DNA of 64,000 bases from Sycobia sp. Sy_11 (GCA_018907035.1 JACCIC010000096.1:1051001-1115000); one strand, 5' to 3'. Positions 22,137 through 34,387 are shown, counted from the first letter of the stretch. Translations and numbers: made by a program. Notes: generated by a model from the letters alone, not told the origin.

Positions 22137-22322
22137 TTATTGACAGTCGCGCGCGGGCGACCTGAGCTCCTGGTCCATAATAGGCCTTCGTTCAAATAGA
22201 TCGGCCACCAAACACTCCACGTCGGCGTACGGAGAGGATCTTCGGATCTCCTCGATCCGCTTCCAGCATAGCCGCAGCCATTCTGGCCGTATAATAATAT
22301 AATTCGGCTTGCACAGCACCAA
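22137..22322 (-). CDS. Candidate ORF or exon, 61 aa, unknown
   Basis: The frame has well-mixed codons and begins MVLCKPNYIIIRPEWLRLCW, followed by an Arg/Glu/Asp-rich half ending SPARDCQ and a stop. It lies in a G+C-rich island. A second - strand frame over the same bases (MAAAMLEADRGDPKILSVRR..) is also open, so the choice is not settled. No acceptor or donor of quality. Confidence 0.22.
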   Translation of the reverse strand: MVLCKPNYIIIRPEWLRLCWKRIEEIRRSSPYADVECLVADLFERRPIMDQELRSPARDCQ

Positions 22323-22358
22323 CCACAGCGAAGATACTCGGGTGACTCCTATTCGAGA

Positions 22359-22362
<4 letters not shown>

Positions 22363-22412
<50 letters not shown>
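22363..22412. repeat. (TA)n microsatellite
   Basis: About 25 TA units followed by CATATATGTACATACATA. Confidence 0.95.
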
Positions 22413-22418
<6 letters not shown>

Positions 22419-22805
22419 TGTACATACATACAATGAGCCACCGACCTCCTCTTCAAACACAGGGAGGGTCAGGACGAGGGCGATCGTACTAAGGCTAATC
22501 GCATGCAATCTCCTTTTACTACTCACTAATTGTCCTCGTTCTACAGCACTCACGAGCAATGGAGCAGAATGAGAAAGGGAGAGAGATAGAGAGAGAGAGA
22601 GAGAAGCGGGAGGGGCAAAAGTGGCAAAGGAGGACGGAAGGAGAAAGGATAATGCGAGCTCGTGCGAGAGATGAAAACGCAAACGTTGGCGCGTATCGTT
22701 GGAGCCATCGTGCTCGCGACCCCGCCCCTTGAGCCATTCGTCATAGTCTTACGCGAATCGGTTGGTTGAATTAATGCGTCTATTGCGTGTGCATGCAGTG
22801 TGAGC

Positions 22806-22807
<2 letters not shown>
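22413..22807. other. G+C-rich stretch with (GA) runs
   Basis: Includes an imperfect GA run at 22571-22604. Resembles the other GA-flanked CpG islands; no coding frame called. Confidence 0.35.
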
Positions 22808-22853
<46 letters not shown>

Positions 22854-22880
22854 GCGCGCGCGAGTGTGTGTGTGTGTGTG
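22808..22880. repeat. (TA)n then alternating (CG)/(TG) tract
   Basis: About 21 TA units (22808-22849) continue into CGCGCG and TGTGTG: about 73 bp of nearly unbroken purine-pyrimidine alternation. Confidence 0.93.
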
Positions 22881-25511
22881 CGTATGCGCGTGCGCGTTTG
22901 CTCCTCATTGCCCTCCTTTTTTCTTTACACGCGGATATATGTCAAAATGTTCCCATTTCGCTTTATCGCGGCTCAGCTGATTTGCCGTTGTATTCTGCTT
23001 TGCGCAGCGAGAACAGCCCTTATCGACGTCGCAAAATTTCAGAGACTGATCTGAAATATACGTCACATAGATCATCGTACCGCTTTGTCTTTAAGTGTCT
23101 TATTGTTGCTTTTAAGATCTTTTTTAGCGTCGTTAGAGAATTTCTTTGAAAGATAATTTTTAGAGCAATACTCGTTGGAATTGCACTCATGCTGAAAATT
23201 TCAGAAGAGGTGAAATTTCAGCGAAATACTTTTATTTTAGTTTCGTGTAAGATTTGCTTGTGACAGCTTTAAAAACTTTACATTTTAATTAAATAACCTA
23301 TCAAGCTTACAAGTATTTTAAATTTATTGGTAATATAGAAGGTATAATTAAAATTTAATATAATTCGAAAACTGTTTTGAAATTAATTTTATGATCCAAT
23401 CTAAAAAATTTCAAATCTATTATATGATTCACATCAAGTGCATATTTTTATCATTTTCTCAAATAATTAAATCTAAAATAAAAACTCTTTATCGTTTTGG
23501 ATAAATGACTATAATAAATGAAAATAATAAATGTCTATAATAAAGATCAAGATTTCTATCAATAATACTTTCTCCGTATATACAGTTCTAGTACCAGAAT
23601 TATTGGATTTATTGTCATTTAGAAATATAATTTATTTCAAACGTGAAATAGCTTGAAATTTATAATTACAATACAACAAATTACAAAAGAGCTTATACGA
23701 CTCTTTCTTAAAATAATTTATCAAATTGCCAAAAAGGAGTTGTGTTTTATTGTAAAACTTAACGATATTTTAATTATTTATATTATTTTCCGACGAATTT
23801 GTAATAAATTTTTTTAAAAAAGATTGAAAATATTGCAGCTTTTCAGAAGTCTACCAATGCCGAGTATCGCCATACGCTGACTCTTACCCCTTGAAGTGTC
23901 CGGTCGATATCGCTATCGCTTATCTCGATTGAAAAAAAAAGAAAACAGCGAGTGTGCGTGCGTTCTATAAGCCTACGATAAAAATGCAGTTTTTATTATA
24001 TTTATGTATATGTATATATGCGCAATTGTAAAATAAATGTCTGATCTATAAGGTAATAACTCTAGTTCTCAACTAAGGTCGTTCTTGGGTTTGTAATCCT
24101 TGCTCAAGCACAGTTGCAGGCTTATAACTAATTAGGGTCTAAAATTATTTCTAACACTAGTGTTTACAGGACTTTTAATTGTCAATTCGTATATGTTGTT
24201 TGTACCTGGCTCAGACTTCTAAAGCTACTTGTACTGGCGCTGCGGGCCTGCAAACACAATTTATGATTCATCATCACTACGAACAATGATTGGACAATAA
24301 AGATATGCCAAGAATGAGATTATCATATATGAAAAAGACAATATAAATAGCAAGTAATATAGATATAGTAATTGCAGATGGATTTTCTGCTCCATAAAGT
24401 ACAGTATCATGTATTGTGATAATAGAGAGCATTTTAAGAAAGAATTGCAAATATTTGTTCATTCATACATATATATCAATGGGTAATAAAAATTGATTAG
24501 CAAACGAAAGTACTGTTCATATAGACAAATGTTTTATAATTCCATACAGATCGTGAGGGGCGCCAAGCGTCGAGAAAGGTAACTCTTTGTGGTTGTATGC
24601 CTATACATGTACACATACATAGGCGTTATGTATATAGGACAGCTAGTTTGTAAAGACATTCATAAAAGAGATGTGTATGCATGTATGCACATGTACAGAT
24701 TATTCAAGTTTAAGTGATGATTACGAAAAGTTAGAGTGTTGGTAGAGATACGTCTATTAAATATATATATTACGTCCTTGTTATAATGGCTGTTTTCACT
24801 TTATACAGAGAATTAAATTTCAAAATATGATCTAGATTAAATCGTCTTTTTGCTCGTATAATAAATTATCGATTGAACTTTATCTACGTTTATACAGATT
24901 TGGTAGATAGGACGTCCAATGACTCCCGAACGCTAAATCTGTTAAGAAAGTCAGACTCGAATTCTCAATCAAAATGTGCATTTTTGTAAATGTAGGTGTA
25001 GATTTCATTCGCGCCTTCGAACGTTTCATCTCTCCGCATAATAACCACTTATTTCGAAGAGGCAAATTTCTACACGATACTAGAAGGCAAATTTGAGTTA
25101 CTGTCGAACACGTTGCTGCGGTACTTCGTCCTTATATTGTCGGAAAAATTTATCTTAACCACTACATTTGTATGTGAAATACATTATCCATGATCGTTGC
25201 AAGTTAACAATAGTACGCTGTCAGATATCAACAAGGAATCATTAATTTTCAATACTCGCATTACTTTCATGACGTACCAAAACAATGTATTATTTGAATA
25301 TTGTTTTCATGAAAAATTCAACTAATATAATATGATTTTATTTATCCAATATTTCTTATACTTACTTCTAATGTATATATATTTTTAAATTGAATATATT
25401 TTTAATCAAGTTAATTATATTTCACGTGTTAATTTTAATAACTTTAAATAAAATTTTTTAATAATAACAAATTGTGAGTCTTAGCTTTCTTCATTATTGT
25501 TATTTCTACTT
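22881..25511. other. Long A+T-rich non-coding stretch
   Basis: No exon-like signal, CpG island or large repeat. A hairpin-like GCCTATACAT..ATAGGC lies near 24599-24625. Confidence 0.5.
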
Positions 25512-25692
25512 CTTTTTGCTAGGATATTTTTTAAATGGTATAAATCCAACTTCTTTTTTTAAAAAAAGGAAAAAACTCTTTCATTACTTTTCAAGCTATA
25601 GTACTGAACCTGTATGCATATACATAAATGCTATGTCAAAATTCATCGTTTTGTACCTGGAAAAGCCCGTTGGCTATAAAAACTTTTATTAA
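25512..25692 (+). CDS. Weak candidate exon, unknown
   Basis: A long pyrimidine tract (TTTCTACTTCTTTTTGCTAG) precedes an open frame that reads YFLNGINPTSFFKKRKKLFH and on to NFY-stop. Codons are A+T-driven, so it may be a chance opening. No family recognised. Confidence 0.12.
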
Positions 25693-27207
25693 CTTGCTTG
25701 GGAAAGTAGAAAATATAAAATTTATTTGAGGACACTATTTTAATAGAATTCAAATAGAATATTGCTTTTAATTGTATGATTAAACTTAAACGTTTTTTTA
25801 TTTATATTTGATCGGTGCACCGTGTGTGAAAAAAAATAATTAAAGAATTTAAATGATGTATTATATATGAATTGAAATTGCGAAAATGTATATAATGAAA
25901 CGAATATTTAGTCATACAAAAAAGGATTTTAAATGTGAAATTCATTATATTTTTCAACTTCATGAACTTTAATTGATAGATTCAGTCGAACGTTTTGTTA
26001 TCTTTCGTATTCCATTGTATAGAAACAATTGTTCATATTCTCGAGAAGAATTATTTATAATTAAAAATTATAAGTACAATTATTATCATTAAAAATTAAG
26101 CTAATAAATTTTTTATCATTTTTAAAATATTTTTTATAATTGTTTATTTGAACAATTATTTCAGTGTTGAAGTCAAATCTTTTTACATCGATCTATTTTT
26201 TCTGGTAAAGGAAAAGAAATATCTAAGCACTGGACGCTATATCTGATAAGTAAATAAAAGTTAGATGTGGAAGCAGCCCCACATCCTCAGTTCACACACT
26301 TTTACTATCGTAACGATAAAAAGTATTTATTGTAAATTTGTTATAACTGTAATATTTATCAAATGGGAAACACTTTCAAATCCAAATGAATTTCTAAAAT
26401 TATGTTCACATTCATTTAATAATAATGATCATAATTTCAGAAATGGAACGTATTTTCCTTCTTCAATGGCTTTTAATTATTTATACGAATACATTGGAAT
26501 TTCACCGTCTGTGACTTGACAGTTGAATAGTTTTCTTATAAAAGATTATGTCTCTACAAACTAACACTTTACTCCTTTTAAATTATCAGCGATGCGACTT
26601 TTGATATAGACCAGATACAGTCTCAAAGTAGGAATTTCTTTGAATTGAAATAAATTTGTAAATATAATAAAGTTACATTTTTATTAAAATTCATGAATTG
26701 TTTTAAAAAGTATTTTACTGCTTAATTAAAAATTAAAAATATTTTAACAGTGTACTTTAAAGCCATTCTATTCCTTAGCGAGATAAAGTAATTTTGTTAG
26801 CCTTGCGACTAGAATGGTTCAGAAAATTTCTGCTCTCTCTCCCTCCGTTTCTCCCTCTCTTTAATCTTGCTTCGCACAATGGACCGTGACTGGCGTTATT
26901 TTCGCGACATTCATTGCATTGCTAAACTTGATCAACCTTATCTTGTATTTTGAATGTAGCGTTTTGTAGCAAAAATTTTTGATATTACAGTTGGCTGGTT
27001 TAATTTTTTCATTGATCTAATCTCTAAATGTGTATGTTTCAAAACAAATGTTCTGAAAATGGCTAATAAGTTTCATTTCCATTTGCTAAAGAATCATAAA
27101 GCGTACAGAAATATAGCATTTTTGAACATCAGATCGTGTAATAATGAAATTATTAAATTGTTATTATTATTCGAACCGAGAAATGATATTAATTAAAAAG
27201 AAACTTA
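25693..27207. other. A+T-rich non-coding stretch
   Basis: Short CT runs near 26832-26864. Nothing else seen. Confidence 0.5.
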
Positions 27208-27423
27208 CTAAGTTAAGCAGTATTTAACATCGTTCCCCTTAGAAGTACAGTACTTTGAGTACACGGCTTCTAAATTTACCATATTCTGCTGTACACTACA
27301 AATTTCACCGTAAACAGACTTGTGCGAATCGCTCGACCAATTGCCAAAGCGTTTAGCGCGTATAAATCTAGCCTTTCTGGCTGCTTCGAGCATTCGTGCA
27401 TCCCCTGTTCCCCTCACATCCAT
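27208..27423 (-). CDS. Candidate ORF or exon, 71 codons, unknown
   Basis: Begins MDVRGTGDARMLEAARKARF with a basic, helical N-terminal half. A donor-like AATATG|GTAAAT lies inside the frame after about 48 codons. It lies at the edge of a G+C-rich island and is divergent to the ORF at 27565. No family recognised. Confidence 0.22.
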   Translation of the reverse strand: MDVRGTGDARMLEAARKARFIRAKRFGNWSSDSHKSVYGEICSVQQNMVNLEAVYSKYCTSKGNDVKYCLT

Positions 27424-27564
27424 GGATTTAGGCCGGGAGAGCCATGGATAAATCGTTAGTAGTTACGTGCCCAGATGAGACGGAGGAAGGAGGACGACGG
27501 TCGTTATTTCCGAAGTACGTAAGCCAACTTTGCTTTAGCACGCTTTAAGGGGCGCAAAAAGCGT
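27424..27564. promoter_or_regulatory. CpG-rich gap between two divergent ORF candidates
   Basis: A 141-bp G+C-rich interval between opposite-strand open frames. A shared promoter is possible; no TATA seen. Confidence 0.18.
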
Positions 27565-27762
27565 ATGGACGCGAGGGCGAATAAAGTGGAAGTGCGAAAC
27601 ACCGTTTCTAAGAGTGAGAGAGTGAGAGAAAAAGAGATAGAGGGTATGTGTATGTTTATATACCGCGGAGGGGCGAGCGAGCGCAGTAAATGGCCTGAAA
27701 AATTAACCAAGGTCAAGGCAAAATTCACCACCTCCGCTTCCATAGAACGGTGCGAGCGGTAG
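27565..27762 (+). CDS. Candidate ORF, 65 aa, or first coding exon
   Basis: ATG with G at -3 and +4 (GCGTATGG). Begins MDARANKVEVRNTVSKSERV, highly charged. A good donor inside (GAGG|GTATGT at 27644) would make 27565-27643 a first coding exon; otherwise the frame runs to TAG at 27762. The GA-like codons in the middle come from a GAGA run. No family recognised. Confidence 0.24.
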   Translation: MDARANKVEVRNTVSKSERVREKEIEGMCMFIYRGGASERSKWPEKLTKVKAKFTTSASIERCER

Positions 27763-29378
27763 CCAAGGTGCAATGGCCACTGGCGCGGTATATCGAGCGC
27801 GCCGCGGCTTAGCCGAGAATCGTGATTACGGTATTCGCGGATGGGATGTCATTTAATCGATGGAAATCCATCGACGGACATACAGTAAGTACAGTATGAC
27901 ATGCTCAAAGGGCCAGAGTAAAACGTTAAATTGATATTTTAGAAACATCCACCTTTACTTTAAATATAGTCATCTTTATAAATACATTATTATAGAGCAA
28001 ATGTTTCTTGTCTCCTATCCCTAAGTTGTAACCTTATTCAGCGTAGTTAAGGCTGAGGTTTTTCTCTGTTTTTCTCTGTTTTTCCAAAAAATAATCAAGG
28101 AATATAAAAATTATAGGAATATAAAAATATCATACTATACTCACAGTTGACAATTTAGCCTATAATTTAAGCGTATAATTTAGTCTATAACAATTGTAGC
28201 GTAACATGGAATTTTTTATTTAATCCCATGTGATAGCGTACTTTTTAAGTTTTTCTAAGAAGCAATGACAGAACATAATAGTTAAACGATTTTGAGGATC
28301 CGCGATATATGTCACTCGCATAAACAATTAGCTCCATAAGTAATAAGTTTAGAAAAACAATGACATTATACTGATATAGATTATTCTTTATGCAAAGAAT
28401 TGATGATTTAGAGATATTAGTTCTCAATATACAATAATTTGTTTCGATGTGTTTTAACGGTTAAATTATACTACATAAGGTTTGTCGCACAGAGTATATA
28501 TGGTTTACTAGTATAGATGATATTTCAGTAGACGGCATAATTAATGATGAAAATCATATTTTAATTTCACCAAAATACACCATTGATACTCAAGTATAGT
28601 TTAAACTCTATAATGTTTCCAACCTGGATAAATTGGATGATATTACAAATTGTTTGAAACTAATATTTATTTATTTATTAGAAATATAATATTTGGCAGT
28701 AATACCGAGAATTTGAATTTGAATTTGAATTTTGATATTATTCATTGCCGCTCGAAGCATCATACAACTTACATACATTCTGAAAATTAAGTGTTTCTTT
28801 CGTCTACTGTACATTTGTATCCGTTTTTAAATAGGTATCAAATTATTTTCGTTTATTTTTAATTTCCTCTAGTTGCTTAAATTTGATCACCCTTCACTCT
28901 AAAGCTTAGGTAATTATCATGGATTATTTTTTAATTTTGAGATAAATTTTTATGTAACCGTTAGAGTTGAATTTATAACTTCTTACTTTATAATCTATTA
29001 CCTTTAATATAACTTTTAACAAGTTTATAAAAATCCTCTTCGTACGTCCACTGTTGTTTGAACACGCAACTAATATCGACATCAACTCAACTCTTTGCTA
29101 ATGAACTCGTTACACTTTTAAGTTATAAGATCATTATAAAAATTTGTTATTTATATGTTAATATTTGTCAGAATATTTTTGGCCGATTTTGCATACAACA
29201 ATGGTTTATTTTGTAGTAATTCACTTTTAAAATAGGAAAAAATTCATGAAAGTCGTCTCACTTTTACGTTTTTGTTAAAATTTTTTCTCTAGTCTTTGAA
29301 TATATAGCTCTTATACGCAGTATGCTATATTCATAATCTGGATGTGGTTTAGTTATTATTCAAAGAACTCATTATTTT
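27763..29378. other. A+T-rich non-coding stretch
   Basis: Short tandems: a TTTTTCTCTG unit about 2.5 times at 28055-28083, and (GAATTT)4 at 28708-28735. No gene called. Confidence 0.48.
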
Positions 29379-29606
29379 CTAACTGCTGCACGAAGAAGCC
29401 CGCACTTTCGCAATTACTCTGTCAAATTTGACATTTTGCACGGCACGATTATGTATACCATAGACAGTCTGGTCGGCATCAAGGATCTTATTTTTCGTAG
29501 TTTTATCATTCGTACCACTGGGCGTGTCTCTTTCGTTATCCAACAGAATTTTCAACAGTTTTTCTACCACGCAAATAATAAATTCACACATGTCTTGATT
29601 CTTCAT
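29379..29606 (-). CDS. Candidate ORF or exon, 75 aa, unknown
   Basis: Begins MKNQDMCEFIICVVEKLLKI, an amphipathic helix, followed by a polar segment (DNERDTPSGTNDKTTKNK) and a basic C-terminus ending SSCSS. The frame is open for about 11 codons before the ATG. Helix pattern and mixed codons make it look more protein-like than its neighbours, but there is no acceptor or donor. It could be a decayed gene piece. Confidence 0.25.
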   Translation of the reverse strand: MKNQDMCEFIICVVEKLLKILLDNERDTPSGTNDKTTKNKILDADQTVYGIHNRAVQNVKFDRVIAKVRASSCSS

Positions 29607-29639
29607 CCATGTGAATAGGTGAAGTAATTCAATACATTA

Positions 29640-30986
29640 TTTATACGTTATATTAGAGTGAGATTCGAAAAATTCGAGATTCGAAAAACATCTGTTCAAT
29701 AGAAAATCTACAGACTTTTTCAAAATAAAATTCTTATAGATCTACAACATAAAGAAAATTATAATAAATTTCACTACATTATGTAATTCTATATAAAAAT
29801 ATTCTTTATTAAATTTACACAATTATTTGCGGTATTAAATAATTATTTTGTAATTGGTTTTATCAGCATATAAATGTTAATAGTTTATGTTAAATCTTTA
29901 ATAGAGTTTTGGGTACTTTTTTAAAAAATTTATAATTTAAAAAACTACACAAGGTATTCAAAAAAATTTTACCTGCTATTAAGTGTTTGTAAACTTTACA
30001 TGTAGATTTTTATATTATACACAATTTAATATCTTTATATTTATCACTTTAATATTCTATATCCGTTTGAATACAAGCAGATACGAGTTAGAGTATTATA
30101 AAAGTGGATTACGGCTGTGTCTTGCCATTGGGAAAGCCTCATAATAGAAAAAGTTTCGAAGGCTACTATTTATTGCTTCGAATCTCATCTATTTTGATGA
30201 GAACGTTAAGAGTAAATCAGTTTAGTACAATTCTACATTTCATCCAGCGTTTTTGGAATCGGACGTCGTAAGCACAGCGGGACATCGGAGCTTTTCAAAA
30301 CATGTTTGTCAAATTCCACAAAGGGAAGTTTTTTTTTTGAAAACGACACTTTTAGGGGTGATACAATTTTCCAGCTACCATCGGCGCACGCAGCAGTCAG
30401 TGACTAAACCGCAAGAGGCTTGCTGAATTTTCAAAGTATGCGACACCGAGCCAGCCAACCAGCGGGCGTTTCCGCGCGAGCTCGTTTTCAGAATTCAGAA
30501 TCAACGCCGTCAGTTTACGGATAATTTAGCGGCGGTAGTATTATTATAGTCGTATAAGTTGCTTAAATATTTTTAGAGATAAAATTCACCCGAACGAAAT
30601 GTGTAATATGACTCCAATGTAAAATCCACCCCGATTCGTTTAATTGCAACGAATCTGCGTAAATAGAATGAGGATTACGATTTCAGGAGATCGACGTGAG
30701 ACCCGAATACAGCCGTAAATTTTTAATTTAAAAACGTCTCGTCCGGAGGAGAGGATTTTTTTTCAACGTTAAAATTTATAGTCGACCATATACATGATTT
30801 ATGCTCATTTGCTGTTCTAGTTTTTATGCATAAGCGCATTTTTCCTTCATACAATGGCTTTTAGTAGAAGGAAATTTAGAACGTAAAGATGTGCATAGAT
30901 AGTTATATGAAAATTCAACAGGGGGGAGAAGAGGAGAGAGAGGAAGGAATAATGCGAGTCAAATAGAAAAAATTGTGATTTTTAAA
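29640..30986. other. Non-coding stretch
   Basis: A G+C-rich patch with AGTCAGTGAC (initiator-like TCAGT) lies at 30370-30480. Otherwise A+T-rich. Confidence 0.42.
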
Positions 30987-31100
30987 CTAAAACAACTTTT
31001 TTGCGCTTCGTTCTAGAGCCCGGTATTCTCTCGATTTTCTTCGCGGCTTCGTTAGAATTACATTTGAAATGCTGAATTGTAAAAACGAGCAGCCTTCCCG
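30987..31100 (-). CDS. Candidate terminal exon, 37 codons, unknown
   Basis: The - strand acceptor (AATAAGACTATTTTACAG) leads in phase 0 into REGCSFLQFSISNVILTKPR and then a basic tail (RKSREYRALERSAKKLF-stop). Codons are mixed. The frame is also open upstream of the acceptor, and no AATAAA follows closely. Phase 0 fits the phase in which the first exon at 41582 ends, but any link is speculative. Confidence 0.28.
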   Translation of the reverse strand, partial: REGCSFLQFSISNVILTKPRRKSREYRALERSAKKLF

Positions 31101-31349
31101 CTGTAAAATAGTCTTATTTAAAATCCGGGAATGGCCGAGCCGGTATATACGGTCCAGTGCGGAACAATAGTTCATACGTGAATTCAAATGAAACGGGGAC
31201 GAATCGGAAATTAAAGCCTGGAACTGTTTCCTTTCGGCTTTTTTTCTTTCTTTTTCTGTCGCTGTCTCTATCTCTGTCTCTCTCCCTCTCTCCCTTTCTC
31301 TCTCTTTCCGTCCGACCAAGCATAACTGATTTTACTCTCATCTAAAGTA

Positions 31350-31351
<2 letters not shown>
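31101..31351. other. Non-coding stretch with (CT)-rich runs
   Basis: Imperfect CT/TTTC run at 31240-31305. Frames here encode only low-complexity Ser/Leu or Arg/Glu repeats. Confidence 0.45.

Positions 31352-31397
<46 letters not shown>
31352..31397. repeat. (TA)n microsatellite
   Basis: About 22 AT units. Confidence 0.95.
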
Positions 31398-31398
<1 letters not shown>

Positions 31399-31639
31399 TA
31401 CATATATACAGACATAATTACATACACTAGTATAGGGAGTGCATTTAACAAGAAATTAATTCATTTCTTCCGTAAGATATTATGTTTTTTCGACTGAAAA
31501 AAACGATTAATTTCAAAATTACATTAAAAAGATGTCGAACTTTTTAAAAATAAACAAGAAAGAAGTATTTGGAGCGAGTAAAAAAATTTTATATGCATCG
31601 ACGTGCTAATTCATAAAAGTCAACGAGCTCGAAGATTCC

Positions 31640-32300
31640 AATCCATTTGCATTACTAATACGCCAGTGGATTAAAACTCGCCCCTCTTCTCGCGCTCGAC
31701 ATAACTGCTCAGAATCTTCAGTATTAGACCTACGAGACGGATCAAGCGAGAACGCTGGAGCCGATTTTTTTGAATTGCGACGAGAGAGCCGAGAACGAGC
31801 CCCGGAACAGTTAAGTCGTGCGGCCGTCTCTCTTCCGCCTCCTAGCTCTCCTCATCGCCGCCCTATCGATTGCGCACTCTCCGCTCTCCCCCCTCCCTCT
31901 TTTACTCTCACCCGCGCGTGCTTTACACTTCCGTGCCGCCTCGGCGCTCCGACGACCTTTACGGATCTTTCACGGCTCGAGCGTATATAATAATGTAATG
32001 CGTCCTCGTTCCCGCGCGGCTCGCTTACTCGTGGACTCGATTACCCGACATCCATCCATCCGCGGAGCGTCGATTTTCGCGACGGACGGGGAACTTTAAG
32101 GATAAAGCGAGCGCGCGGCTTTGAAATTTTTTCGCTAGCCTCCTGCGCGAACGAGGGACGGGAGACGCGGCCCGTTTATCGACTCGAGAGGGGAGCCGAG
32201 CTTTTTTTTTTGGCGACAAGGAGATTCTCAATCAGAACTCTCGAGATCGCCCGATTTCAATCGAGATGGATGCGCCGCGGTCGTGACCGCCGGCTTAGGG
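31640..32300 (+). promoter_or_regulatory. CpG-rich island, candidate promoter/5' UTR
   Basis: Dense C/G with many CG steps, a pyrimidine-rich block, and TATATAA at 31984-31990. Several frames open on both strands through composition alone, including a 33-codon one from the ATG at 31998. I call no CDS here. Confidence 0.3.
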
Positions 32301-32652
32301 AGATGGTTTTTTATCGGGGATGATTTTTTTTCTATCTTTTTTTTCTGTTGGGTGAAGACAGGAAATCAAATGGACGGGGGTTACGGGGCAATTTTACCGG
32401 CAGCTCTCTTTCTCCTGCCGTCTCTTTTTTTTCTTAGAAGACGGCTCATACGAAAGTTATTTCATTTTATTCAGGCAATAAATGCTAAAACACGTTTTTT
32501 TTACCTTGGGATTAGTTTTGCGACATTTAATGCGACATTCCGTAATGCTCATGAAGCTGTATCTATGAGGAAACGGACTAATCGAAAAATTGCACTTGGT
32601 GCAACGATCTCAATAATATTGATATTTAACGGTTGAAGTTTTCAACTTATCT
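32301..32652. other. Non-coding stretch
   Basis: A frame at 32283-32636 (+ strand) is open but Phe/Ile-rich, with no splice support. Confidence 0.4.
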
Positions 32653-32732
32653 TTAATTATATTTTCCAAATTGCGCTCGAAGCACGGCGCGATCGAAGGT
32701 AACGTCGCGCGAGGCTATAATTTCTACAATTA
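32653..32732 (-). CDS. Candidate terminal exon, 25 codons, unknown
   Basis: The - strand acceptor (GAATGTTTTTGCAG) opens a frame reading IVEIIASRDVTFDRAVLRAQ and then FGKYN-stop. Codons are mixed and the peptide is well balanced. Length is short and the pyrimidine tract is only moderate, so chance is possible. Confidence 0.22.
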
Positions 32733-33309
32733 CTGCAAAAACATTCGATGCCTTTTCCCTATAAATCGGATAAATTTTTTTAATTATCGCTTAAAATATC
32801 TATACACGTCGACTCCTAAAGTATCGCGCTCAATATAGCGCGGGCGAGTTATTAAGCGCCAACAAAACTCTACGAACTCTCTTAACGATCCAAGTACGAG
32901 GGAAGGGCGAGGCGGGGCACTATTTAATTTGTTCCGTAAACCGTCGTTATTTCGCACGGGAATAAATTTTGTCGACGCGAAAAATTTTAATCGATCCGAA
33001 GTAAGAAAAAATAGATAGTGTATCTCGCTTACATTTGCTCGTCGTTTATGACCCATTTTCGAAAGTGTAGCGCCAGTTTATTCAGTCTTACGATTAATTA
33101 TGCGAAACAGCTGAAGCACTTCGTTGGTGGCCGGGGATCAAATAACTCCGCTTCACGCGTGAGATTCGGAACGACGCGAGTCGCTTTATTTAAATAATGG
33201 TGGAAATAAAATAACGAATGTGATGGATTGATGTCGACGAAGCGCACAAGACTAATATTTGCTCTCCACCGTGCTTGCCTGTTCTATTTGAACTGACCGC
33301 TTCTTATAC
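32733..33309. other. Non-coding stretch
   Basis: Moderate G+C. A 90-codon frame (32784-33056, - strand) lacks splice or start support. Confidence 0.38.
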
Positions 33310-33330
33310 CTCTATGGCATGGGTATAGAA
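33310..33330 (-). CDS. Possible 21-nt micro-exon
   Basis: On the - strand, ACCCCTCTTTTTTCAG is followed by 21 nt (FYTHAIE in phase 0) and the donor GAG|GTATAA. Its size and phase would keep a phase-0 frame intact. Very short exons cannot be proved from sequence alone. Confidence 0.15.
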
Positions 33331-33436
33331 CTGAAAAAAGAGGGGTAGTTGCGTTTTCCTACTTTTAAAACTTTTTTCAACTAATACTTATGCACGTATA
33401 TGTACATTGTGTCACATTTGATGAAGCGTGCGAATA

Positions 33437-33461
33437 CGAATCTTACGCTCGCATCGTAAGA
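33437..33461. repeat. Small inverted repeat
   Basis: ATCTTACG and CGTAAGAT arms (8 bp) around a 7-nt loop. Confidence 0.6.
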
Positions 33462-33654
33462 TATTACAGATGAGAGCGCGAACACACACGGGTATGCGCG
33501 ATTGAACAGAAGTGCAAACGCGGGTAGAAACGTTATCTGTGTCTAAACTGCTTCACCTTATCCTGGTTCCCGATATAATAAGAATCCATAAAAATCCGTA
33601 TGCACCACCTACTGCATTTAAAAAAATACATACATAGAAGAGTAAACTGTACTT

Positions 33655-33656
<2 letters not shown>

Positions 33657-33688
<32 letters not shown>
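33657..33688. repeat. (TA)n microsatellite
   Basis: About 16 AT units. Confidence 0.95.
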
Positions 33689-33692
<4 letters not shown>

Positions 33693-34298
33693 AAACAAAA
33701 GTTGAACAACCTTTTTACACTCGAGGGCAAGAGGGTAAAGACTCGCGAGAGGCTTTGAGCCCGCGAACAGTCTAGAAGACCCCGTTAAATTTAGACTTCG
33801 ATGAAAACACGTATTTCATCCCCCTTTTCATTCATACTTTCATTATTTCTTGAAAAATCCAAAAGATGATATAAAATGAACGAGAGAAATAGAAAGTAAA
33901 AGAGCAAAACAGAGGGTTGAGAAATATGTACAGAAGGTCAAGAAATAAAATACTCCTGTCTCGTACAGCTGATAAGGAGAAGAGACTTTGTTGTCGGAAG
34001 CATTCATCCATCCCTGTTTCGTCTACACGCTCTGATACGCTCCCTCTCCGTCTCCCTCCTTCCCCCCGTCACTCGCTCACCCCCTCACTCCCTCTCTCCG
34101 AAGCCGCTCTAGGTTAAGCGTGTCGACGAGCTGGTGCACGGAGAACGCCCGAATCGATAAAACGACTCGCGCCCGTGCCTGCAGGACCCGGATTTTCGCG
34201 AGAGGGCGAGCGAGCGCGACGGGCGGAGAGGAGTAAGGGGGAGGATTGGAGTAAGGGGCAGCGAAATAACGAATGAGACACACTTTTCAGGGATTTAC
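33689..34298. other. Non-coding stretch with a G+C-rich end
   Basis: From about 34000 it is G+C-rich with C/T-rich blocks. No CDS called. Confidence 0.38.
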
Positions 34299-34387
34299 CA
34301 ACGGGGTCGACGTTACTCCCGTTCGTTTTCCCCTCCACGAACCTCTTCTTCTTCTCCGTCAGTTTGCCCTTCGCTCGGTTTTTGCGG
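34299..34387 (-). CDS. Candidate internal exon, Lys/Arg-rich, unknown
   Basis: On the - strand, acceptor CATTCTGCCTAG and donor GTTG|GTAAAT bound 89 nt that read RKNRAKGKLTEKKKRFVEGK and then TNGSNVDPV. Codon choice (AAG, CTG, GTG, GAG, TTC) is strongly coding-like compared with the surrounding DNA. The basic stretch could be a nuclear signal or a flexible linker. The frame is also open upstream of the acceptor, so the exon start is uncertain. No family recognised. Confidence 0.28.
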
